From Pseudomonadales bacterium (GTDB lineage: Bacteria > Pseudomonadota > Gammaproteobacteria > Pseudomonadales > UBA7239), in NCBI GenBank assembly GCA_028280345.1, contig JANQLY010000011.1, forward strand, positions 62,001 to 126,000: a stretch of 64,000 nt of DNA, given 5' to 3'. The translations under genes and the position numbers were made by a program. The first letter of the stretch is position 1; each line of letters opens with the position of its first letter. Below are positions 31,983-41,531 of this stretch, piece by piece. The notes beneath the pieces are model-generated. The model did not search any database. It was not told the DNA's origin and worked only from the letters and a program-made list of their open reading frames with translations.

Positions 31983-32921
31983 GTGAAAACCTGGAAATCC
32001 CGCCTCGCACTTTTCTTTAAAGGTGTGGCCATGGGGGCTGCGGATGTTGTACCAGGGGTTTCCGGCGGTACTATTGCGTTTATTACCGGTATTTATGACG
32101 AGTTGCTTGGTACGATTAAAACCATTGCTCATCCGGATACCTTCAAGGTGCTGTTCAAGCAGGGCATCCCGGCTTGCTGGACACATGTGAATGGAACCTT
32201 TCTTATTATTCTGTTTGCCGGTATTGCCACAAGCCTGTTTACACTCGCAAACGTTATTTCTTATCTGCTCGATAACCAGCCGATTTTGATCTGGTCATTT
32301 TTCTTTGGTCTGATTGTGGCGTCCACCGTTCACATTTGGCGCCACCTTGACGGTATTGGACCAAAGGAAATTATCGGGGTGCTTGCCGGTGCGGTGTTTG
32401 TGATCTGGATTGCCACAGCGCAAATTGCCCAGCCCAACGAGGCGCTGTGGTTTGTGTTTGTCTCCGGTGCCATCGCGATTTGTGCGATGATCCTGCCAGG
32501 TATTTCCGGCAGCTTTATCCTGCTGATGCTGGGCATGTATCAGTTCATTATCGGGGCAATCAAGAATCTCGATCTTGTCGTGTTTGTGGTGTTTGCGGCA
32601 GGGGCGGGCATCGGCTTGTTAAGCTTTTCCCATGTGCTGACCTGGTTACTGGAAAAATGGCGCAAGCCCACTTTTTCAGTGTTGGTAGGTTTTTTGCTTG
32701 GTTCCCTGTATGTTATCTGGCCCTGGAAGCAGGTATTGAGTACCGTAGTGCGCCACGGTGAAGAGGTGCCGTTTGCTCAGCAGCCTGTATTGCCGACAAC
32801 ATTCGAGCAAGTTACCGGGCAGGATCCACAAATTGTGATAGCGGTTATCGCTGCGGTCATTGGCATAGTGCTGGTACTGGGGCTGGAAAAGTTTTCCGAG
32901 AGTCAGGCCTATCAGTCCTGA
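31983..32921 (+). CDS. DUF368 membrane protein, PopT-type polyprenyl-phosphate transporter
   Basis: An inner-membrane protein of 312 residues with about eight or nine hydrophobic segments. It has the DUF368 hallmark GVAMGAADVVPGVSGGTIAFITGIYDELL near the start and a second internal PGISGSFILLMLGMY copy at about 165-180, giving an inverted-repeat architecture. Members of this family recycle undecaprenyl phosphate back across the cytoplasmic membrane for cell-wall and LPS synthesis. The start is GTG at 31983. It lies between pcm and nlpD, where such a gene is common in marine gammaproteobacteria. Confidence 0.85.
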   Translation: MKTWKSRLALFFKGVAMGAADVVPGVSGGTIAFITGIYDELLGTIKTIAHPDTFKVLFKQGIPACWTHVNGTFLIILFAGIATSLFTLANVISYLLDNQPILIWSFFFGLIVASTVHIWRHLDGIGPKEIIGVLAGAVFVIWIATAQIAQPNEALWFVFVSGAIAICAMILPGISGSFILLMLGMYQFIIGAIKNLDLVVFVVFAAGAGIGLLSFSHVLTWLLEKWRKPTFSVLVGFLLGSLYVIWPWKQVLSTVVRHGEEVPFAQQPVLPTTFEQVTGQDPQIVIAVIAAVIGIVLVLGLEKFSESQAYQS

Positions 32922-32974
32922 TTGAAAGATCAAATGGTAATATCGTGTATTTGGCGGAGGAGTGATCCGTACAG

Positions 32975-33790
32975 ATGATGGATAGAGCAGGTTGCACACA
33001 ACGGCACTTAACCTTGTTTTGCCTCTGTCTACTGGGCATGGTTTTGCTTGTGAGCTGTTCCAGTCAGCATACGGTACCTGTGCATTCGCGTAGTCAGCCG
33101 CCCTCCGAGAAAATCCATGAGCACGAGGTAGCAAAAGGCGACACGATGTTCTCGATTGCCTGGCGCTATGGCCTCGACTATCGTTCCCTGGCCAGTGCTA
33201 ACAATATCCCGGCGCCCTACACGATCTATCCGGGGCAGCGCCTGCGCATCGATGGCAGGAAAGCTTCATCTTCCTACAGCACCTCGCAATCCAGTACAAA
33301 AAAAACCTATACAGCGCCGTCGAGCAGTCAGCCATCCTACACACCACCGGCATCAACCCAAAGCAGTTCGTCGAGCAGTAGTCGCAAAGCCACGAGTAGT
33401 ACGAGTGCAAGCTCGGGCAGTATTCGTTGGCAATGGCCTGCTTCAGGTAAGGTTATTGAGACCTTCTCGGCTTCCGGTACGGTGAATAAAGGCATTGATA
33501 TTGCGGGCCGGGAGGGCGAAGCTGTGAAGGCTGCGGCTGCTGGCAGCGTGGTTTATGCCGGAACGGGTTTACTTGGCTATGGCAAGCTAGTTATTATTAA
33601 GCACAACGAGCAATTCCTTAGTGCCTATGCCCATAATCGCATCCTGCTTGTCAAAGAGGGAGATGTGGTGAAGGCGGGCGAGAAAATTGCCGAGATTGGA
33701 TCCAGCGGCACACAGAAGACAAAGTTGCACTTTGAAATACGCCGCAATGGTAAACCGGAGGATCCATTAAAATATTTGCCGCGCCGCTAA
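32975..33790 (+). CDS. nlpD: NlpD-type lipoprotein with LysM and degenerate LytM domain
   Basis: An outer-membrane lipoprotein that activates a cell-wall amidase during division. The 271-residue product has a lipobox LLVSC (Cys near 28), a LysM domain at about 48-92 (HEVAKGDTMFSIAWRYGLDYRSLASANNI), a Ser/Thr/Pro-rich linker (about 95-150) and a C-terminal M23/LytM domain. The zinc ligands are changed: NKGID replaces HxGxD, and KLHFE replaces HLHFE. The domain should therefore be catalytically dead, as in E. coli NlpD. rpoS lies downstream, the conserved arrangement. Confidence 0.93.
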   Translation: MMDRAGCTQRHLTLFCLCLLGMVLLVSCSSQHTVPVHSRSQPPSEKIHEHEVAKGDTMFSIAWRYGLDYRSLASANNIPAPYTIYPGQRLRIDGRKASSSYSTSQSSTKKTYTAPSSSQPSYTPPASTQSSSSSSSRKATSSTSASSGSIRWQWPASGKVIETFSASGTVNKGIDIAGREGEAVKAAAAGSVVYAGTGLLGYGKLVIIKHNEQFLSAYAHNRILLVKEGDVVKAGEKIAEIGSSGTQKTKLHFEIRRNGKPEDPLKYLPRR

Positions 33791-33860
33791 TGTCTGTCTA
33801 CCGGACAAAAGTGATCAGGCTTCATGAACGGGGTTAGGGAGTGATGGTAGTGAATGGAGT

Positions 33861-33907
33861 TTGCAGTAGTTGTACGGGGGGTTAACCGGGGCTAACTACA
33901 GGGGCAA
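33861..33907 (+). promoter_or_regulatory. Hairpin in the rpoS leader enclosing the ribosome-binding site
   Basis: GTAGTT (33866-33871) pairs with AACTAC (33894-33899), and TTGC (33861-33864) can pair with GCAA (33904-33907). The AGGGG ribosome-binding site at 33900-33904 falls in the internal loop between the two helices, 9 nt before the ATG. This could hold back rpoS translation until the structure is opened. The fold was read by eye. Confidence 0.45.
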
Positions 33908-33913
33908 GCGGCT

Positions 33914-34987
33914 ATGCCTATTGATACTGAGCACGGGAGCTTACACGGAAAAAGCTTCCAGGGGTTCTGTTCATCTGAGCAGGACACAAAACCTCCAGAC
34001 CTGAATGCACAAGCATTGTGTCCACTACTGGTGCACCGCGACGAACTTGCTGACGGTGTACCACTGACTATTCACTCATCTCCCCCTCCATCTCGTGCTG
34101 CTCATCATCACCCTTTATCCGAACATTCCACTCACAGCAGTAGTGAACCGAAAAACCTCGACGCCACCCGGCTATATCTAAACGAAATTGGTTATTCGCC
34201 ACTGCTCAGCGCCGAGGAAGAAGTGTATTACTCGCGTCGCTCCCAGCGCGGCGATGAAGAAGCGCGCTGCCGTATGATTGAGAGCAATCTGCGCCTCGTG
34301 GTGCGTATCTCGCGGCGCTACCTCAACCGTGGTCTACCACTACTCGATCTGATCGAAGAAGGTAACCTGGGCCTGATGCGTGCGGTACAAAAATTTGATC
34401 CGGAAAAAGGTTTTCGCTTCTCCACCTATGCGACCTGGTGGATACGTCAGACGATTGAGCGCGCACTGATGAATCAGACGCGCACGATCCGTCTGCCGAT
34501 TCATGTGGTGAAAGAACTCAATACCTACCTGCGTGCAGCACGCCAGCTCGCCCAACAACTTGATCACGAGCCGAGCGCAGAGGAGATTGCGCGCCTCCTC
34601 GACAAGCCGGTAGCCGAGGTGAAGAAGATTCTCGCACTGAACGAGCGACTCAGTTCGGTCGATAAACAGTTCGGCTGGGACTCAAATAAATCCCTGCTGG
34701 AGGTACTGCCGGATGATCAGAGTGTTGATCCTTCTGAAGCACTACAGGATTCCGAGCTGTTTGAAAGTATGAGTCGCTGGCTTGATGAGCTCAGTGATAA
34801 ACAGCGTCAGGTACTGTGTCGCCGTTTTGGGTTGAATGGCCATGATGTTGCTACGCTTGAAGAAGTCGGTAATGAAATTGGTCTGACTCGGGAGCGGGTC
34901 AGGCAAATACAAATAGAAGCGTTGCAACGTTTAAGGGACTTAATGAGGAAGCAGGGGCTGGATGAAGAGACAGTGTTTGGGGTCTAG
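33914..34987 (+). CDS. rpoS: RNA polymerase sigma factor RpoS
   Basis: The stationary-phase and stress sigma factor. The 357-residue protein has a long variable N-terminus (about 1-75, rich in His and Ser). Region 1.2/2 begins at [22 protein letters not shown], region 2.4 includes [17 protein letters not shown], and the region 4 helix-turn-helix is [30 protein letters not shown] 33914 has AGGGG 9 nt upstream. The gene follows nlpD by 123 bp. The leader can fold over the ribosome-binding site. Confidence 0.96.
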   Translation: MPIDTEHGSLHGKSFQGFCSSEQDTKPPDLNAQALCPLLVHRDELADGVPLTIHSSPPPSRAAHHHPLSEHSTHSSSEPKNLDATRLYLNEIGYSPLLSAEEEVYYSRRSQRGDEEARCRMIESNLRLVVRISRRYLNRGLPLLDLIEEGNLGLMRAVQKFDPEKGFRFSTYATWWIRQTIERALMNQTRTIRLPIHVVKELNTYLRAARQLAQQLDHEPSAEEIARLLDKPVAEVKKILALNERLSSVDKQFGWDSNKSLLEVLPDDQSVDPSEALQDSELFESMSRWLDELSDKQRQVLCRRFGLNGHDVATLEEVGNEIGLTRERVRQIQIEALQRLRDLMRKQGLDEETVFGV

Positions 34988-35025
34988 CTGTTATTATGGC
35001 TGGAGAAAGATTCTTTCCCTGTATA

Positions 35026-35718
35026 TTAATCTTCAAACAGTCTGCTCATTATGGTTTGCTGATGCTCGGCTCGTACCGGGTTAGAGGGTTCGACCAAAAC
35101 TTGTGATTGAGCATCGATTGTATAGCGTTGAGATATATGCCCACCGGGTCTCCCGATCTTGTGATGGGTAGGGTCAATAATTGCACCGGATGGTGTGCGC
35201 AAGAAAGCATGACGACTTGTTCCTCCGGATGATTTATTCCGTGAAGCAGAAACGACTTCGGTGCGAATACCGAGTGTCGCAAGATGGATATGACTCATAA
35301 CGGCCATTTCACGGCAGACCATTTCTCTTTTGGAAACCATCTCACTGAGGAAGGCGTGTCCCTGAGGGTTTTGATAACCACCGGGAACACCTTCGTAATG
35401 CGCATTGCGGGCTTGTTTGTTGTAATGATCGTGATTGCCGTAGTGATCAATAATATGGCGAATTTGTGCGTGAGGCGGGAGTGTAGGAGCGTTAAAAAAT
35501 GCTTCTGCATCGTGTCTTGCTTCCGGTGGGTCAACAATGTGCTCATTCAGAGCGCTCATTTCACGTTGCAACACGGGTGAATCAACTGATGCATGCAGGG
35601 TGTTACCGCCAAAAGCTGTATATTCTCGTGAAACAGTATTGACGCGCTGAGCTTGCAATGTAGGGGGTGGAAGTGACGGTGATCTGCCAAGTGAGCCGTA
35701 CTTTCCGTCGTCGGCCAT
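35026..35718 (-). CDS. Orphan transglutaminase-like cysteine enzyme, possible effector
   Basis: A 230-residue soluble protein with no signal peptide and no family I can name. Its core matches the transglutaminase/papain-like pattern: Cys135 in MVCREMAVMSHIHLATLG at the start of a helix, His170 in SRHAFLRTPSG on a strand, and Asp182 in IIDPTHH. This gives the Cys-His-Asp order and spacing of that fold, as in arylamine or protein-modifying enzymes. The first 40 residues are Pro/Ser-rich and look disordered. Such isolated enzymes are often secreted effectors or toxins, but no secretion gene, immunity partner or adaptor is visible beside it. It replaces fdxA or other genes often found after rpoS. 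Confidence 0.55.
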   Translation of the reverse strand: MADDGKYGSLGRSPSLPPPTLQAQRVNTVSREYTAFGGNTLHASVDSPVLQREMSALNEHIVDPPEARHDAEAFFNAPTLPPHAQIRHIIDHYGNHDHYNKQARNAHYEGVPGGYQNPQGHAFLSEMVSKREMVCREMAVMSHIHLATLGIRTEVVSASRNKSSGGTSRHAFLRTPSGAIIDPTHHKIGRPGGHISQRYTIDAQSQVLVEPSNPVRAEHQQTIMSRLFED

Positions 35719-35874
35719 CGTTAAACTCCTGGTTCTCCCTCATAACCTGACATGTTGATTTGAGCGCCTGTTGTGTGAGCGTTAACCCTATATATAGGAA
35801 GAAGTATTTCATAGTGAATTGACCAGGTAAACGGGACAAAAATGACCCACCCGGGATCGGACTACTGACAATCG

Positions 35875-37020
35875 TTAGCAGTGGTGAATATGGCCCAGTA
35901 CTCTTTCACTTGTGGCACCGGTTACCGAAGGAATATTGCCAGGTTTATCCGCCAGGGTTTGTTTGGCAAGCCAGGCAAACGCCATCGCTTCCACCCAATC
36001 CGGTTTAATACCGAGTAGATCAGTTGAAGTAACCGATCGGGATAAATCCTTCTTGAGTTGTTCCATCAATGTCGTGTTATAAGCGCCACCGCCACAGATA
36101 AATACTTCTTCGGTTGCTGGCGCATACTGTTCAATCGCATCGCTGATGCAGCGCGAAGTTAGTGCAACCAGTGTTGCTTGCACATCAACAGGTGTTATGG
36201 TTTCTGCAAAATAGTTCAGTTGTTGCTCAAGCCAGGTGTGATGGAAATACTCGCGCCCGGTACTTTTCGGTGGTGGTAATTTAAAATAATCATCGGCCAT
36301 CATTTGGTTTAGCAGTGTCTGATTAATCACTCCCTGCGCAGCCCAGGTACCACCATCATCGTAGCTTTGTTGTTGATGTTGCCGTACCCAGATATCAAGC
36401 AGAACATTGCCGGTGCCGGTATCAAAGCCGGTGACTTGTCCCTGACCTTTGACCGGTAACACCGTGATATTGCTGATGCCGCCGATATTAACAATCACAC
36501 GGGGTTTGTCACTGGAGCGAAACACCGCGTTGTGAAACGCGGGCACGAGTGGAGCGCCTTGACCTCCCGCCTGCATATCCGCATTGCGGAAATCTCCGAC
36601 AGTAGTGATGCCGGTCTGGTTGGCGATTGATTGCGGATCACCAATCTGCACGGAGTAACCGTTTTCGCCGTTTTGTGGTGGCTGGTGAAAAATCGTCTGT
36701 CCGTGACTGCCAATAGCGCGTATATCTTCTGCCTCAAGCTGGTTAGTACTGATCAGCTTAAGGCTTGCTTCGGTAAACAGCTTGGCAAGGTGTTTATCCG
36801 CGTTATCGCGTTGCGGTTGTAATTCCGGTTGTTCGCATAGCGTGAATAAATCCTGTTTGAGTGAGGCAGGCATTGCCATAGCCTGAGTATCGACAAGTTG
36901 CGGAAAGTCGCCGGAAAAGTCTACCAGGGCAGCATCAATACTATCCATGGAAGTGCCTGAAATCAGGCCAATATATAGGGAGGATGGAGCAGTGGGTGAG
37001 TGTTTAACGGAATCAGACAC
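35875..37020 (-). CDS. anmK: Anhydro-N-acetylmuramic acid kinase
   Basis: Opens and phosphorylates 1,6-anhydroMurNAc during cell-wall recycling. The 381-residue product has the ATP-binding YIGLISGTSMDSIDAALVD near the start, GSHGQTIFH, and NIGGISNITVLP followed by FDTGTGNVLLD. A late IFICGGGAYN-type segment is also present. It follows the M23 peptidase gene by 5 bp on the same strand, a conserved pairing beside tyrS. Confidence 0.96.
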   Translation of the reverse strand: MSDSVKHSPTAPSSLYIGLISGTSMDSIDAALVDFSGDFPQLVDTQAMAMPASLKQDLFTLCEQPELQPQRDNADKHLAKLFTEASLKLISTNQLEAEDIRAIGSHGQTIFHQPPQNGENGYSVQIGDPQSIANQTGITTVGDFRNADMQAGGQGAPLVPAFHNAVFRSSDKPRVIVNIGGISNITVLPVKGQGQVTGFDTGTGNVLLDIWVRQHQQQSYDDGGTWAAQGVINQTLLNQMMADDYFKLPPPKSTGREYFHHTWLEQQLNYFAETITPVDVQATLVALTSRCISDAIEQYAPATEEVFICGGGAYNTTLMEQLKKDLSRSVTSTDLLGIKPDWVEAMAFAWLAKQTLADKPGNIPSVTGATSERVLGHIHHC

Positions 37021-37025
37021 CGCTA

Positions 37026-38597
37026 TTAGTCAGTCTCTTTAGCCAGGGCAACCTGGGTTGTAGTGGGTTTTTGTGTATAACTTGCCAGTTGTAGCTTGTA
37101 TTTCTGGGTCTGGGCGAGAAAGCGCGCTTTCTCATTACTGGAAATAGACTGTGCTTTTGGTAGCTTAACCGTAACCGGGTTGCGCACCGCACCGTTTACA
37201 TAGAACTCATAGTGTAGATGCGGACCAGTCGCCAGGCCGGTGCTGCCCACATAACCGATAATCTGCCCCTGCTTGACCCGGGTGCCGACACGAATACCGC
37301 GAGCATAGCCGTTCAAGTGGGCGTAGAGTGACTGGTAAATCTGACCGTGTTTGATAATGATGGTTTTGCCATAGCCGCCCTTGCGTGAGGCATGAATGAC
37401 CTTGCCATCGCCGGTGGCGCGTACCGGGGTGCCGGTACTGGCGGCATAGTCTGTGCCTTTATGAGCACGAATTGTATGCAGGATTGGATGTCTGCGCTGC
37501 AGGTTAAAGTGGGAGCTGATACGGGCAAAGTCTACCGGTGTGCGCAAAAACTCCTTGCGCATGCTCAAGCCTTCGGGTGTGTAATAGTGACTGATACCAT
37601 GCTCATTGGCATAGAGCACGGCGCTAAAGGTCTTACCCTGGTTGGTAAATTCGGCGGCAACAATTTCGCCGTAGCCGATTTTTTCACCGTTTAAAAACAG
37701 TTCTTCATAGACCACAGCAAAACTGTCACCGCTGCGAATGTCGAGAATAAAATCGATGTCCCAGCCAAAGATGCCCGCCAGTTCCATGGTGAGATTGTCG
37801 TTAAGTCCGGCATCGCGTGCAGTAGCAAACAGGGAGTTTTCAATGGTGCCACTCGCAAACGCATAGAGTTTGTCGGGCTCTTCATTGATTTCGTTAACCT
37901 GATAACCCTCTTTCACCTTGACCAGTTCAAGGCGGTTCAGCTTACTGCGAATCAGCTGCAGTTTTTCCAGATCGTTGTTTTCGTCAACAATAAAGGCCAG
38001 TTGCTGTCCGGGCTTAATACGGCTGAGTTGTTTTGCTTCGCGGGAGCTGTTGATCACGTCGTAGACATCTTTGGAATCAAGCCCGGCGCGGTGAAATACC
38101 TTGCTTAGTGAGTCGCCAGACTTAATGGTAAAGTTTTGCCATTGTTCCTCGGGCTCCGCAGGTGCCTGGGTCAGCTTTTGCAGGGTTTCGGCATCGGGAC
38201 CATCGAGTTCTGCTGCTGTGGGTTGGGGATCCGTAGTGGCATCAATTACAGTGACACCGATCGGAGCTGTGTCAGTCGCTTCAGCCGAATACGTATTCAG
38301 ATCCTGTAAGGGGCGCTCTGTGTAATAGGTTGGGGTGCCGGGTTTCTTTTCATAACCGAGATCCAGCATAGTGACTTCCACAGCCTTGGTGGAAGCGACA
38401 TTGTCTGTGGGCAGCATGGCGACAATAGCCAGCACGGCGGACACAGCAACCATGGCGGCGAGGTGAGGTCTGGGCACTTTTTTGATTTGTTCGAGGCGCA
38501 GGGTTTGGCCAAGATCGAGCTTGCGACCATCGTTCGCAGTCCGCTGGTTGAGGTTGCGGCGGGGACGGCGGGATTTTGGGGAAGTTGTGTCACTCAT
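37026..38597 (-). CDS. MepM-like M23 peptidoglycan endopeptidase
   Basis: A membrane-anchored cell-wall hydrolase of 523 residues from the ATG at 38597 (a longer start at 38666 adds 23 residues and is less likely). It has a basic cytoplasmic start, one membrane segment (about 46-63) and an OapA/LysM-like region near residue 150 (FTIKSGDSLSKVFHRAGL). The C-terminal M23 domain keeps all zinc ligands (HKGTDYAASTGTPV and GPHLHYEFYVNG), so it should be active, unlike NlpD. It forms an operon with anmK and is divergent from tyrS. Confidence 0.9.
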   Translation of the reverse strand: MSDTTSPKSRRPRRNLNQRTANDGRKLDLGQTLRLEQIKKVPRPHLAAMVAVSAVLAIVAMLPTDNVASTKAVEVTMLDLGYEKKPGTPTYYTERPLQDLNTYSAEATDTAPIGVTVIDATTDPQPTAAELDGPDAETLQKLTQAPAEPEEQWQNFTIKSGDSLSKVFHRAGLDSKDVYDVINSSREAKQLSRIKPGQQLAFIVDENNDLEKLQLIRSKLNRLELVKVKEGYQVNEINEEPDKLYAFASGTIENSLFATARDAGLNDNLTMELAGIFGWDIDFILDIRSGDSFAVVYEELFLNGEKIGYGEIVAAEFTNQGKTFSAVLYANEHGISHYYTPEGLSMRKEFLRTPVDFARISSHFNLQRRHPILHTIRAHKGTDYAASTGTPVRATGDGKVIHASRKGGYGKTIIIKHGQIYQSLYAHLNGYARGIRVGTRVKQGQIIGYVGSTGLATGPHLHYEFYVNGAVRNPVTVKLPKAQSISSNEKARFLAQTQKYKLQLASYTQKPTTTQVALAKETD

Positions 38598-38844
38598 TGC
38601 TATGTTTGCCAGGCCTTGCTGTGCGCGTCTCGAGATTTCACCCTTTAAAAACCAGTAGTTACTCATTATTCTGAGAAACTTTCTTGTTTGTCCTGCTAAG
38701 TCGTTAGTTTTTAAGGAAAAACAATCCCCAATCTTACCAGCAGATCACGTCCCGGGCCAGCCGGAAATGCCATCACACGCTTGTAATTACGGTGCTTTCG
38801 GGTATTGTGTGCCCCTTTTCACAGTCTTTGGAGCTTTTTCAGCT

Positions 38845-40134
38845 ATGGCGCAAGTCGATACGGGCTTATTTGCGGATTTGCAGGCGCGTGGCCTCGTCAA
38901 TCAGGTGGCCGGTGAGGCGCTTGAGGATTATCTTGCGGAGTCTCGAACCCTCTATTGTGGCTTTGATCCCACCGCTGACAGTCTGCATATCGGATCGCTG
39001 GTGCCGTTGCTTACCCTGAAGCGCTTTCAGCAAGCGGGTCACAAGCCCATCGCTCTGGTGGGAGGTGCCACAGGCCTGATTGGCGATCCGTCATTCAAAG
39101 CCGAGGAGCGCAAGCTCAATACACCGGATGTGGTGGCGGGTTGGGTGGATAAGCTCAAACAGCAGGTGAGCCGCTTTATCGATTTTGACTGCGGGGGCAA
39201 TGCGGCCGAAGTTGTTAATAATCTCGACTGGACTCAGGGCCTCGATGTGCTGGATTTTCTACGTGATGTAGGCAAGCATTTCTCGGTCAATGCGATGATC
39301 CAGAAGGAGTCGGTCAAACAGCGCATTGATCGTGAGGGAGCGGGTATTTCCTATACAGAATTTACTTACATGTTGCTGCAATCGTTTGATTTTGCTGAGC
39401 TCAACAAACGTCATAACTGTACCTTGCAAATCGGGGGGTCGGATCAGTGGGGCAACATCACCGGTGGTATCGATTTAACCCGTCGTCTCAATCAACAACA
39501 GGTCTACGGTTTGACGCTGCCTTTGGTGACGAAAGCCGACGGTACCAAGTTTGGTAAAACCGAGAGCGGTACGATCTGGCTCGACGCCAATAAAACCTCA
39601 CCCTACGGGTTCTATCAGTTCTGGATTAATACCGCCGATGCGGATGTTTATAAATTCCTGCGTTATTTTACGTTTCTATCGATAGAAGAGATTGAAGACA
39701 TTGAGCGCAAGGATGCCGAAGCCCAGGGACGTAAATCCGCCCAGGGTATTCTTGCGGCAGAAGTGACACGTTTAATTCATGGTGAAGAGGGTTTGCAGGC
39801 AGCGCAGCGCATCTCCGAAGCCTTGTTCAGCAACGATTATTCATCATTAACTGCGGAAGACTTTGAGCAACTTAAAATGGACGGCCTACCGTCTGTGGCG
39901 ATATCTTCAAGCGATAAAACCATTGTTGAAATACTGGTTGAAGCGGAGATGGCGCGCGGCAACAAACAGGCGCGGGAGTTTATTGGCAATGGGGCAGTGT
40001 CAATAAATGGTGAAGTATACAAGCCCGCTGATAAGCAGGATGAGGCACTGAACGTTGTCGCACCGATACACAACAAATACTTTATTGTGCGTCGCGGCAA
40101 AAAGAATTTCGCACTCGCCTGGCTGGATAGTTGA
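38845..40134 (+). CDS. tyrS: Tyrosyl-tRNA synthetase
   Basis: Charges tRNA-Tyr. The 429-residue class I enzyme has HIGSL (HIGH-type), the [15 protein letters not shown] tyrosine site, KFGKT in place of KMSKS, and a C-terminal S4 domain. The start at 38845 has GGAG upstream (38831-38834). The ATG at 38767 would add 26 residues with no counterpart in the family. A short hairpin terminator follows at 40168. Confidence 0.97.
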   Translation: MAQVDTGLFADLQARGLVNQVAGEALEDYLAESRTLYCGFDPTADSLHIGSLVPLLTLKRFQQAGHKPIALVGGATGLIGDPSFKAEERKLNTPDVVAGWVDKLKQQVSRFIDFDCGGNAAEVVNNLDWTQGLDVLDFLRDVGKHFSVNAMIQKESVKQRIDREGAGISYTEFTYMLLQSFDFAELNKRHNCTLQIGGSDQWGNITGGIDLTRRLNQQQVYGLTLPLVTKADGTKFGKTESGTIWLDANKTSPYGFYQFWINTADADVYKFLRYFTFLSIEEIEDIERKDAEAQGRKSAQGILAAEVTRLIHGEEGLQAAQRISEALFSNDYSSLTAEDFEQLKMDGLPSVAISSSDKTIVEILVEAEMARGNKQAREFIGNGAVSINGEVYKPADKQDEALNVVAPIHNKYFIVRRGKKNFALAWLDS

Positions 40135-40167
40135 TGTCATGAGCGGAACTAAGTGATTGAATTTTAT

Positions 40168-40186
40168 CGCATATTTTATGCGTTTT
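40168..40186 (+). terminator. Short hairpin terminator after tyrS
   Basis: CGCATA (40168-40173) pairs with TATGCG (40177-40182) over TTT, followed by TTTT. The 6-bp stem is weak. Confidence 0.5.
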
Positions 40187-40258
40187 AGCGTTTCGATAGA
40201 TGTGTTTGCAATGGTCTGGGGATTGCTTTTAAATAGGCTCACTTAATGGAGACTAATA

Positions 40259-40651
40259 ATGAAAAACGTTCGCCTATCCTTCCTTTTACCCTTTGCTTTA
40301 ACACCTTTGATAATTGCAGGCGCTGCTTATGCGCAAGAGACCAATCAGGCTGAAACCGGAACCGGGGCAGCAGAGGCAGAAGAAGTCGTAGTGGACTATG
40401 GCGTGCTGCCGGACAATTATGTCGATAAAGTGATGGACTCTTTCCAGCATTATGTAAAAGAAGGTTCCGAGGCTGAGGTACTGGAGCCTTATGAATGTAG
40501 CCAGAGTTTGGCCAAGGATGATGGTAGTCTGCGCGAGGTATATGGTTACTGTGTCAAAGCGGTTGCACACCATGTTGATGATACCAGCACAAAGATTTTA
40601 TATTTTATTCGCCGCGGCAAGGTTTCGTTTGTCGCCGAGTTATATTTCTAG
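40259..40651 (+). CDS. Unknown small exported protein
   Basis: 130 residues with a clear signal peptide (about 1-25, cleavage after AAYA). A Glu/Ala-rich spacer follows (TGTGAAEAEEVVV). The compact C-terminal domain contains two cysteines (YECSQSL and YGYCVKA) that could form a disulfide in the periplasm. I recognise no family. It lies 125 bp after tyrS, following a hairpin terminator, and is convergent with pgeF. Confidence 0.7.
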   Translation: MKNVRLSFLLPFALTPLIIAGAAYAQETNQAETGTGAAEAEEVVVDYGVLPDNYVDKVMDSFQHYVKEGSEAEVLEPYECSQSLAKDDGSLREVYGYCVKAVAHHVDDTSTKILYFIRRGKVSFVAELYF

Positions 40652-40691
40652 AGCCTGTACTTTTGGAGAACTCTTTAAATAGCTACAACAG

Positions 40692-41492
40692 CTAGCTGTT
40701 ATCAATCCAGATCAGACTGGCCATGCGGCCGGTGTTCCGGTTCTCTGCATCCTGTTCCTGCTGCGCACGTCGATGGGAATAAAACCGTTCGCTATCACTA
40801 AACGTACAGTAGTCGCCGCCGTAAACCTCGGTAATCCCCGCTTTGGCGAGGCGCTGTCTGGCAAGCTCATAAATATCACAAAGAAAATAACCGTCGTTAC
40901 CTTCTTTGGCAGTAAAGCACTTTTTAATAAAAATTTTCTTCTGCATCGCGGTTAAGTCAGCCGTAACCGCATCAACCATATCCTGCTGTACTTCAAAGTG
41001 TTGCGGACCGATAGCGGGGCCCAGATAGGCGATGAGTTCGGAAGGCTCGCTACCGTAAGCCTGTGCCGCTGTTTCTACAATGCGGTTTGCAATACCTTTC
41101 CAGCCCGCATGGATTGCCGCTACCCAGCTACCTTGTTTATTGCACAGTAGTATTGGCAAGCAGTCGGCAGTGAGGACGGCACAGACATGGCCTTCCTGAT
41201 CGGTGTAGCTGCCGTCGGCTTCAATCTGGTCGCTGTCGTCGTGTTCATGGGCAGGTACGAGCACATTGCCATGTACCTGTTGTAGCCAAAGCGGCTTGTT
41301 TTTCAAATTGAGTTCAACTTTCAGTTGCACACGGTTTTTATTAACCGCATCGGGATTGTCATCGACATGGTCGGCAAGATTATTGCCATCATAGGGGGCG
41401 AGGCTGTAGCCGCCAAGTCGTGTGCTGATGGCTGATTTCACCGTGGCTGGTGCTGGCCAGGTCGGGGTGATTAATTGTGTATCTGCTTGCAT
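40692..41492 (-). CDS. pgeF: Peptidoglycan editing factor / polyphenol-oxidase-domain protein
   Basis: A YfiH/laccase-domain protein of 266 residues; homologues remove wrongly added L-Ser from muropeptide precursors. Diagnostic segments are LTADCLPILLCN, AAIHAGWKGIANRIVETA and YLGPAIGPQHFEVQ. Together they hold the conserved His/Cys metal or nucleophile residues (His in HAGWKG, Cys in TADCLP). It lies just downstream of rluD on the same strand, a widespread pairing. Confidence 0.92.
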   Translation of the reverse strand: MQADTQLITPTWPAPATVKSAISTRLGGYSLAPYDGNNLADHVDDNPDAVNKNRVQLKVELNLKNKPLWLQQVHGNVLVPAHEHDDSDQIEADGSYTDQEGHVCAVLTADCLPILLCNKQGSWVAAIHAGWKGIANRIVETAAQAYGSEPSELIAYLGPAIGPQHFEVQQDMVDAVTADLTAMQKKIFIKKCFTAKEGNDGYFLCDIYELARQRLAKAGITEVYGGDYCTFSDSERFYSHRRAQQEQDAENRNTGRMASLIWIDNS

Positions 41493-41531
41493 GCGGTTAA
41501 CTCTGGCTCCGGGATGGCGTTTTATACTGTA

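Noticed and set aside
40687..40700. Perfect 14-bp palindrome AACAGCTAGCTGTT at the end of pgeF
   Set aside because: It overlaps the stop codon, has no loop or T-run, and looks like chance or a trivial convergent-end feature.
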